A stretch of 6,273 bases of DNA from Candidatus Iainarchaeum sp. (GTDB taxonomy: Archaea > Iainarchaeota > Iainarchaeia > Iainarchaeales > GCA-2688035). Position 1 is the stretch's first letter. Every line of letters begins with the position of its first letter. Both the position numbers and the translations under genes were made by a program. Positions 1 to 4,660 of the stretch are shown one piece after another. The DNA lies in contig JAFCCK010000003.1 of NCBI GenBank assembly GCA_017610245.1, forward strand, positions 16,547 to 22,819, read 5' to 3'. The notes beneath the pieces were generated by a model. The model searched no databases. It was not told the origin of the DNA and worked only from the letters and a program-made list of their open reading frames with translations.

Positions 1-1
1 G

Positions 2-175
2 GTTGAGATAAACAAAAAAGGTTACAGTTTTTGTGCCGGTGTTACAAGCGCAAAGAAAGGAAAAATTTTTAGGATAAAATCAATTCAAGCCCAAAGAAAT
101 GCATTGGATGAACAAGCGAATAAAGCACTTAAAGTTGGCAAAAAATTGAGGGGCGCAGTAAGTGCTTTTTCATAA
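2..175 (+). CDS. C-terminal fragment of an unidentified protein (5' end outside window)
   Basis: An open frame enters from the left edge and runs 57 codons to a TAA at 173-175. It has no start codon in the window, so this is the tail of a longer gene. The visible peptide begins VEINKKGYSFCAGVTSAKKG and ends in a lysine-rich helix-like stretch and LRGAVSAFS. The order (small strand with GVTS, a KGKIFRI strand, then an A..A...LKVGKKLRGA helix) faintly recalls the C-terminal domain of hydroxymethylbilane synthase (HemC). No diagnostic HemC residue, such as the cofactor-binding cysteine loop, is in view, so I do not name it. It converges on gatD with 6 bp between the stop codons. I am fairly sure it is coding because the frame is clean, the composition matches its neighbours and its end abuts gatD exactly. 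The function is unknown. Confidence 0.6.
   Translation, partial: VEINKKGYSFCAGVTSAKKGKIFRIKSIQAQRNALDEQANKALKVGKKLRGAVSAFS
122..170. terminator. Inverted repeat with flanking T-tracts at a convergent gene end
   Basis: The 10-base arms AAAGCACTTA (122-131) and TAAGTGCTTT (159-168) are perfect reverse complements separated by 27 bases. On the plus strand the right arm runs into five Ts at 166-170, just before the stop of the first gene. On the minus strand a run of six Ts lies inside the loop region (142-147 complement), about 35 bases past the gatD stop. The element could help end both convergent transcripts. Archaeal termination relies mainly on oligo-T tracts, and the loop is long, so the hairpin role is inference. 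Confidence 0.35.
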
Positions 176-181
176 GCCTTT

Positions 182-1522
182 CTATTCCACATTAAAAGTG
201 TTAATGCGCGAGCACTTGCTGATTTCCCCGCGCAGATTCTTCCCAACCAGCTTCTTCACTTCGTCCTTCTTATAATTCCCTAATAGCCATGCGAGCTTCA
301 CAAAGGCGGTTTCAGGGAGCATATCCTCCCCAGGGATCACACCCAAATTCATTAAATCCGTTCCCTTATCATACACGTGCATCTGCACCCTGCCGAAAAG
401 GCACTGGGAGGTCATCACAGCAATGCCACCCTGTTTAATGAATTTCTTGATTGCAGGAAAGAATTTTTTATGCGCTCCCTTCTTTGTAATCTCATCTGGG
501 GTATGCCCTGGAGTGTGCCCCAACCCAGTTCCCTCAATAACCAGCCCCTTGAAGCGGTTCTTTGAAAAGAACTCAAACTGCCCTGGGAACATGTTGATGG
601 TTATCTTAAGCAGTGCCACTTTGTTCTCGAATTTTGGCTTCACAATAACCTTTTCCCCTGGGTTTCTTTTAGCATACTGCTTCTTAATGAAGCTGATTTC
701 CCCGCTTTTATAATTCACTTTTGCAATTGCAATATCATTCACAGGCTTGAATGCATCCCTCCTGCTCGTGTGCAGCTTCCTGGTTTTGCAGGGCGGCAGT
801 ATCACGCAGCTATCATCGCCGCTAGAATCATGCATGCATACCCCTACCCCTGCAAAGTCAGTTTTTGCAATGAAGTTTGCCGCACAGAGCAAATTCATTG
901 CTGCGTCACTACTTCCTCTATCACTGCTCCTTTGCGCTCCCACGATAATAACAGGGAGTGGGCACTTCTCGAGCGCGAAAGCAAGCGCAGCTGCTGCTAC
1001 TGCCAAATTGTCTGTTCCCATTCCAATTATCGCTCCAACAACGCCCTTTGCCGCCTCTTTCTGCACCTCCTTTGCAATCAGCCCAATATGCTCAAAGCGA
1101 AGGTCATCGCTCCACATGTTCCTCAGCAGCTTTGAATCAAAGTTTGCTATCTTTGAAAGCTCGGGAAACATCGTGAGCAAATCGGCAGGATTGAAAGAGC
1201 TATACACAGCGCCACTACGGTAGTCCACCCTTGAAGCAATAGTGCCGCCAGTGTGCAAAATGCTAATGGTTGGTAAATTTGGATTCTTTTTGACTTTGAC
1301 AACTGGGGGCTTCCCAACAGCCTTTCCAGCACTAATCTTCTTAATTTTCTTTATTTTCCCAACATCAATCCCTATATTATATCCATTTTCCAGTTTCAAG
1401 GAAAGGAGAGAATCAGACTTTTCCGGTACAATTGTGCCAAGCAGTAGCTGTTCCCCAAGTTGCAGCTCAACAAGGTCGCCCTCCCGCAGATTGCGCTTTT
1501 TCAAAAATGCAGCTGTTTTCAT
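182..1522 (-). CDS. gatD: Glutamyl-tRNA(Gln) amidotransferase subunit D
   Basis: GatD is the asparaginase-like subunit of the archaeal GatDE complex. It frees ammonia from glutamine, and GatE uses that ammonia to convert Glu-tRNA(Gln) to Gln-tRNA(Gln) in the cytoplasm. The 446 residues match the family length of about 430-450. Residues ~10-62 (REGDLVEL onward) form the GatD N-terminal beta domain that free L-asparaginases lack. Residues ~83-420 form the asparaginase fold. The nucleophile motif TGGTIAS is at 91-97 (likely Thr94), the second catalytic pair is Thr170-Asp171, and the probable catalytic lysine is Lys249 in RKLHTSRRDAF. VGAQRSSDR (194-202) is another family block. The second motif reads GMGTDN rather than the usual HGTDT. 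The ATG at 1520-1522 is in the expected place before the N-terminal domain, and no clear Shine-Dalgarno precedes it. gatE is not in the window. It is divergent from fba and converges on the first gene. Confidence 0.95.
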   Translation of the reverse strand: MKTAAFLKKRNLREGDLVELQLGEQLLLGTIVPEKSDSLLSLKLENGYNIGIDVGKIKKIKKISAGKAVGKPPVVKVKKNPNLPTISILHTGGTIASRVDYRSGAVYSSFNPADLLTMFPELSKIANFDSKLLRNMWSDDLRFEHIGLIAKEVQKEAAKGVVGAIIGMGTDNLAVAAAALAFALEKCPLPVIIVGAQRSSDRGSSDAAMNLLCAANFIAKTDFAGVGVCMHDSSGDDSCVILPPCKTRKLHTSRRDAFKPVNDIAIAKVNYKSGEISFIKKQYAKRNPGEKVIVKPKFENKVALLKITINMFPGQFEFFSKNRFKGLVIEGTGLGHTPGHTPDEITKKGAHKKFFPAIKKFIKQGGIAVMTSQCLFGRVQMHVYDKGTDLMNLGVIPGEDMLPETAFVKLAWLLGNYKKDEVKKLVGKNLRGEISKCSRINTFNVE

Positions 1523-1607
1523 GCCGGAATCATTTAAAAGCAGTGCAGAAATTCATTTTAATCTATTGTGCCATTGTTCAGCGCATCATTAACTGGAATA
1601 GCCTTCT

Positions 1608-1621
1608 TTTAAATATTTAAA
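1608..1621. promoter_or_regulatory. Palindromic TATA-like promoter element between gatD and fba
   Basis: TTTAAATATTTAAA is a perfect 14-bp palindrome and the strongest TATA-box candidate in the 134-bp divergent region. For fba, TTTAAATA at 1608-1615 would place transcription start near 1636-1640, giving a leader of about 20 bases that contains the GAGGG ribosome-binding site. Read on the other strand it could also serve gatD with a leader of roughly 65 bases. A weaker box, ATTAAAAT near 1554-1562 on the minus strand, would give gatD a leader of about 10 bases. The fba assignment is firmer than the gatD one. Confidence 0.55.
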
Positions 1622-1644
1622 CCACCTTATTGATATAGCAAAAT

Positions 1645-1649
1645 GAGGG
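1645..1649 (+). promoter_or_regulatory. Ribosome-binding site that decides the fba start
   Basis: GAGGG lies 7 bases before the ATG at 1657. An in-frame TTG at 1651 would be only one base from it, too close for use, so the ATG is preferred as the start of the aldolase. Confidence 0.6.
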
Positions 1650-1656
1650 CTTGCAA

Positions 1657-2556
1657 ATGTTTGTTTCAGGCAAGGCAATGCTTGGAAAGGCTAGGACAGG
1701 GCATTACGCAATACCTGGCTTCAACACCTCAAATCTGGAAGTAAGCCAGGCATTGTTCCAAGCGGCAGAGGAAAGTAATGCTCCCTTACTAATTCAAACC
1801 ACAGAATCAACAATAAAATATGCTGGCTTGAGGAATATTTTTTCAATAATTTCAAGCATGGAAAAGAGTGCAGGCATTCCAGCGTGTTTACATCTTGACC
1901 ACGGCAAGGATTTGAAGCTGATAAGGCAGTGCTTGGAGATTGGCTACAAAAGTGTTATGGTTGATGCTTCATCTCACAGCTTTGAGAAGAATGTTGCCAT
2001 AACAAAAATGGTTGCGGCAATCGCGCACAGGAAGAAGGCGAGCGTGGAAGCAGAATTGGGCACCCTGGGCAGGATTGGGAAAGCAAAACTTACTGATGCG
2101 AAGCAGGCAAAGCTCTTTGTTGAAAAAACAGGCTGCGATGCCCTTGCTGTCGCAATCGGAACCTCCCACGGGGCATACAAGTTTGAAGGTCGCCCTAGAA
2201 TTGATTTGGAAAGGCTAAAGCAGATAAGTGAAGCTGTTGATGTGCCCTTAGTGCTGCATGGAGCGAGCAGTGTGCCCAAGGAACTGGTGAACAGGGCAAA
2301 CATTTTCGGAGCAAGGCTGCAGCACGCAAAAGGGCTTTCAGAGAGACAGTTGAGGAAGGCAATAAAGCTAGGCATAGCGAAAATAAACATTGACACTGAT
2401 TCGCGCCTTGCTTTTACTGCTTCCCTTAGGGAGTATTTGCGGAAAAATCCAGAGGAATTTGACCCCAGAAAGTATCTGTCTCACTGCAGGGAAGCTGTTA
2501 AGGAAACTGCCTTGGAAAAAATAGCGCTGTTCGGCTGCAGGGGAAAAGCCAAATGA
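1657..2556 (+). CDS. fba: Class II (zinc-dependent) fructose-bisphosphate aldolase
   Basis: This enzyme cleaves fructose 1,6-bisphosphate to dihydroxyacetone phosphate and glyceraldehyde 3-phosphate, or joins them, in central carbon metabolism. The 299 residues fit class II aldolases of the IIB type. Visible landmarks are YAIPGFN (17-23), LHLDHG (78-83) with catalytic Asp81 and zinc ligand His82, EAELG (131-135) carrying a conserved metal-site glutamate, GTSHGAYK (168-175) with zinc ligand His171, LHGASS (200-205) with His201, and the phosphate/substrate loop KINIDTDSR (242-250). All expected active-site residues are present. The ATG at 1657 is chosen because GAGGG sits 7 bases upstream; a TTG six bases earlier would add two residues. 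Its stop overlaps the dph6 start (ATGA). Class II aldolases are typically bacterial and most archaea use other aldolase types, so lateral origin is plausible. A tagatose-bisphosphate or other ketose-bisphosphate specificity cannot be excluded from sequence. Confidence 0.93.
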   Translation: MFVSGKAMLGKARTGHYAIPGFNTSNLEVSQALFQAAEESNAPLLIQTTESTIKYAGLRNIFSIISSMEKSAGIPACLHLDHGKDLKLIRQCLEIGYKSVMVDASSHSFEKNVAITKMVAAIAHRKKASVEAELGTLGRIGKAKLTDAKQAKLFVEKTGCDALAVAIGTSHGAYKFEGRPRIDLERLKQISEAVDVPLVLHGASSVPKELVNRANIFGARLQHAKGLSERQLRKAIKLGIAKINIDTDSRLAFTASLREYLRKNPEEFDPRKYLSHCREAVKETALEKIALFGCRGKAK

Positions 2557-3242
2557 AGATAGTCAGCCTTTTCTCTGGTGGAAAAGACAGTTGCTATGCA
2601 TTGTTCGATGCCATTAATGAAAACCATAGTGTAGTGTCCCTGCTTACGGTTAAATCTACCAATAGGGAGAGCTATATGTACCATCTGCCCAACATTGATT
2701 TAACGCGCTATGCTGCAGAAGCGATAGGTTTGCCGTTGATAGTAATTGAAACAGACAAGGGGAAGGAAAGGGAGCTAGATGCACTGTACACTACACTAGC
2801 AGAGATGAAGGAGGAAACAGGGATAGAGGGTGTTCTCTCTGGTGCAATTGCAAGCAACTACCAAAAGAAAAGGGTTGAAAAGATGTGCAAGCAATTAAGC
2901 CTTAGCTGTGTTTCTCCCCTCTGGGGGAGAAAACAGGAAGGGCTTTTGCGAGAAATGCTACAGCATAATTTCACAATAATGGTTGTTGGCATCGCTGCAA
3001 GGGGCTTGGATGAGAAATGGCTGGGCAGAATAATTGATGAAAGGGTATTGAATGAACTGGTTGAATTAAAGAAGAAATTTAAAATCAATGTTGCAGGCGA
3101 AGGGGGCGAATTTGAGACACTCGTGCTGGACTGTCCGCTGTTCGAGAAAAGGATTGGGGTAGAGGAAAGCAAGAAGAGCTGGAATGGCATCAGGGGCGAG
3201 CTTGAGGTGAAAAAGGTTTCCTTGGTTGAAAAGCTTTCTTAA
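2553..3242 (+). CDS. dph6: Diphthine--ammonia ligase (ATP-pyrophosphatase family)
   Basis: Dph6 catalyses the last step of diphthamide synthesis, the ATP-dependent amidation of diphthine on a histidine of translation elongation factor 2. The 229-residue length is that of the single-domain archaeal form, without the extra RidA-like domains of eukaryotic versions. The PP-loop SGGKDS is at residues 8-13 and binds ATP. Two further family signatures are GAIASNYQKKRVE (97-109) and GEGGEFET (182-189), followed by LVLDCPLF. The ATG overlaps the fba stop as ATGA, and AGGGG at 2539-2543 is a suitable ribosome-binding site 9 bases upstream, so it is probably co-transcribed and coupled with fba. No functional link with the aldolase is obvious. 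Its TAA shares the bases TTAA with the stop of the convergent downstream gene. The family also contains poorly characterised ATP-PPases, but the GEGGEFET block supports Dph6. Confidence 0.9.
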   Translation: MKIVSLFSGGKDSCYALFDAINENHSVVSLLTVKSTNRESYMYHLPNIDLTRYAAEAIGLPLIVIETDKGKERELDALYTTLAEMKEETGIEGVLSGAIASNYQKKRVEKMCKQLSLSCVSPLWGRKQEGLLREMLQHNFTIMVVGIAARGLDEKWLGRIIDERVLNELVELKKKFKINVAGEGGEFETLVLDCPLFEKRIGVEESKKSWNGIRGELEVKKVSLVEKLS

Positions 3243-4240
3243 GGGCAGAATTCTGCTGGGAGGAGCACTTCAACCAAGTTGGAGCCCAAGTGGGTTATCT
3301 GCTTATCGCTTAAATCCACTTCTTTATATTCTCCATCAACAGGAATGTGCTTGATTGCATTTTTTACATCTTCTTCACACTTTCTGCTTAGGAGGCAGTT
3401 CACGCAATGGCATCTTGTCTTGCATTTGCCAAATTCCAAAGTGGGGGAATCGCAGCGCTCCGCCATGCATCTGTTCCCGCCAACTGCTTCAAAGCTCAAT
3501 TCTCTGCTTTCAAATCCTGCGTTATCTCCCTTAACCATGAGCTCTACATCATATTTTCCAGGGTATGGGACACTTATCTGGGTTTCTTTCTCCAGCCTTC
3601 CCCCAGGCTCTATTCCTTCAAACTGCTCCTCAACCAAAGCATCGCCAATGTAGCGCCTTTTCCATTGCCCGTCTTCCAAATGCCTTTCATAGACCTCTGC
3701 CTTTATTGAGCCAAAAAATACTGGAATAGCACCACTGTTTTCCACCGTTAGACTCAATTCTGCTTTCTCCTCATCCAAATCAACCATTTCTTTTATGCTC
3801 GCATCCGCTATAACTATCTGTGCTGGCTTTTTTCCAAAATAGATTTTGCACACAAAGAGGGTGTGCTCATAGCTGCACCTCACAGTTGTTTCAATCTCCA
3901 TTGGCTCTTTGATTTTAATCCTTCTTTCATCCCATTCGATTTTTTGCGTGCATTCTTCTCCCCTTTCTCTCAAATTGCAGCATATCGCAGCACTATTGCA
4001 CTCAAACGCAACACTCCTATTATCCGCATCAAATGTTGCTCCGGAAAAAGACATCTCATCGAATAATATTGCTCCAGTAACACTTTTCCCAAGCGTTGTT
4101 TCCGCTACGCTAAGATTATTGTTCAATACTGCAGTTGGATTGCCTGACTGAAAAAAGAGGGGGAGAATGTATGTAAAAAAGAGAGCAATTATAGCCATGG
4201 CCGCAACAGCATACACCAGCAGCTTGAAAGGACCCCCCAT
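3239..4240 (-). CDS. Membrane-anchored, cysteine-rich protein of unknown function
   Basis: I do not recognise a named family. The 333-residue product begins with a hydrophobic helix (residues ~7-30, LLVYAVAAMAIIALFF...) after one lysine, consistent with an N-terminal membrane anchor and an external C-terminal part. Residues ~135-250 look like a beta-sandwich of the CARDB/Ig-like type: alternating strands such as AELSLTVENSGAIPVFFGSI, a GIEPGGRLEKETQISV segment and PGKYDVELMVKGDN. There are 14 cysteines: Cys81, 87, 88, 97, 122 and 131 before that domain, seven packed between 258 and 288 (including CHCVNC), and Cys332 next to the C-terminus. Such density suggests disulfides or a metal site. The ATG follows the upstream gene's TAA directly (TAAATG) and has a strong AGGAGG site inside that gene, so the pair is an operon. 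It converges on dph6 with a 4-base overlap. A cell-surface role is inference only. Confidence 0.8.
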   Translation of the reverse strand: MGGPFKLLVYAVAAMAIIALFFTYILPLFFQSGNPTAVLNNNLSVAETTLGKSVTGAILFDEMSFSGATFDADNRSVAFECNSAAICCNLRERGEECTQKIEWDERRIKIKEPMEIETTVRCSYEHTLFVCKIYFGKKPAQIVIADASIKEMVDLDEEKAELSLTVENSGAIPVFFGSIKAEVYERHLEDGQWKRRYIGDALVEEQFEGIEPGGRLEKETQISVPYPGKYDVELMVKGDNAGFESRELSFEAVGGNRCMAERCDSPTLEFGKCKTRCHCVNCLLSRKCEEDVKNAIKHIPVDGEYKEVDLSDKQITHLGSNLVEVLLPAEFCP

Positions 4241-4513
4241 TTACCTTCTCCTCCTAATAATTGCCCTAGGCCTTGGCCGCGGCTTTGTCTCTGCCCTGAA
4301 CTCCAGCTGCAGCAACTTTGTAAAAACAATCGCAATAGCCCCTCCCACCAAAAACAAAAAGATTAGTTCCTCTATCCTGCCTGTCCTTAGGAAGGGCAGC
4401 GTGAACTGCCCACTCCACTCCATCCACACAAGCCTGATAAATAGCACCGCAGCGAATGCAACCAGCACAAGCAGCGTGCTTTTGAAAGACAGTGCAATGT
4501 GTTTGAAACCCAT
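4241..4513 (-). CDS. Small two-helix membrane protein with basic C-terminal tail
   Basis: The 90-residue product is unrecognised. It shows two hydrophobic helices, residues ~10-30 (FKSTLLVLVAFAAVLFIRLVW) and ~47-68 (IEELIFLFLVGGAIAIVFTKLL), joined by a loop of about 16 residues. Its tail from residue 73 is rich in Arg, Pro and Lys (KPRPRPRAIIRRRR). By the positive-inside rule the tail, and hence the N-terminus, should be cytoplasmic. The stop codon abuts the ATG of the cysteine-rich membrane protein, so the two are likely co-expressed and may work together at the membrane. The ATG at 4511-4513 has no Shine-Dalgarno but lies about 26 bases from a TATA-like box, suggesting a leaderless mRNA. 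Coding status is supported by the exact junction with the next gene and the clear helix pattern. An overlapping 112-codon frame here lacks such features. Confidence 0.72.
   Translation of the reverse strand: MGFKHIALSFKSTLLVLVAFAAVLFIRLVWMEWSGQFTLPFLRTGRIEELIFLFLVGGAIAIVFTKLLQLEFRAETKPRPRPRAIIRRRR
4244..4255 (-). promoter_or_regulatory. Shine-Dalgarno site embedded in an Arg-codon tail
   Basis: On the minus strand the last four sense codons of the 90-residue gene are AGG AGG AGA AGG, followed directly by TAA and the ATG of the next gene. The AGGAGG part (4250-4255) is a strong archaeal ribosome-binding site 9 bases before that ATG, and it also encodes the RRRR C-terminus of the upstream protein. 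This supports both the start of the 333-residue gene and coupled translation. Confidence 0.7.
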
Positions 4514-4536
4514 GCAATCTATAAGGAAAAAAGTAG

Positions 4537-4543
4537 TATAAAA
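4537..4543 (-). promoter_or_regulatory. TATA-like box for the small membrane protein operon
   Basis: TTTTATA on the minus strand is centred about 27 bases upstream of the ATG at 4513, the spacing expected if transcription starts at or within a base or two of the start codon. A second AT-rich candidate, ATTTAAAT at 4578-4585, would instead give a leader of roughly 40 bases. No ribosome-binding site precedes the ATG, which favours the nearer box and leaderless translation. Confidence 0.4.
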
Positions 4544-4579
4544 GAATTCCTGAAATAGAGCAATTTGTTGAAAAGCGAT

Positions 4580-4660
4580 TTAAATATCTTTCAGAATTCG
4601 CCACCGTAAGTTATAGTATTTCTTGAGTTCTTCCTTGCTCTGAGGTTCACGATACGGCTG
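4580..4660 (-). pseudogene. Possible remnant of a GNAT acetyltransferase N-terminus
   Basis: Immediately after the ligase TAA, in the same frame, 26 sense codons precede a TAA at 4580-4582. They read QPYREPQ then SKEELKKYYNLRWRIL then KDI. The middle part resembles the typical start of a GNAT-family N-acetyltransferase (a REP...EEL..YY.LRWR.LR pattern, usually followed by KPW). There is no ATG, GTG or TTG upstream within the stretch, and no GNAT-like continuation is visible in any frame after it. It could be a decayed gene fragment, a tail reached only by stop-codon readthrough of the ligase, or a chance resemblance. The stretch is short, so confidence is limited. Confidence 0.35.

Noticed and set aside
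747..1223. A 158-codon plus-strand frame opposite gatD
   Set aside because: It is antisense to the catalytic core of gatD. Its Ser/Ala/Pro-rich content is what the complement of Ala/Gly/Lys-rich coding gives.
182..1522. Plain L-asparaginase as the identity of gatD
   Set aside because: The N-terminal beta domain (~10-62), the 446-residue length and the RKLHTSRRDAF block are those of GatD rather than of a free asparaginase.
1651..1653. TTG as the fba start
   Set aside because: It would sit one base from the GAGGG ribosome-binding site, while the ATG at 1657 has proper spacing and matches the usual N-terminus of the family.
3245..3256. Perfect 12-base palindrome GCAGAATTCTGC after dph6, considered as a terminator
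   Set aside because: The stem would be only four base pairs around an AATT loop, with no T-tract after it. It encodes the conserved-looking AEFC end of the opposite gene, so chance is enough.
4266..4604. A 112-codon minus-strand frame overlapping the small membrane protein
   Set aside because: It overlaps the 90-codon gene in another frame, has no membrane or domain pattern, and does not join the downstream gene as the 90-codon frame does.
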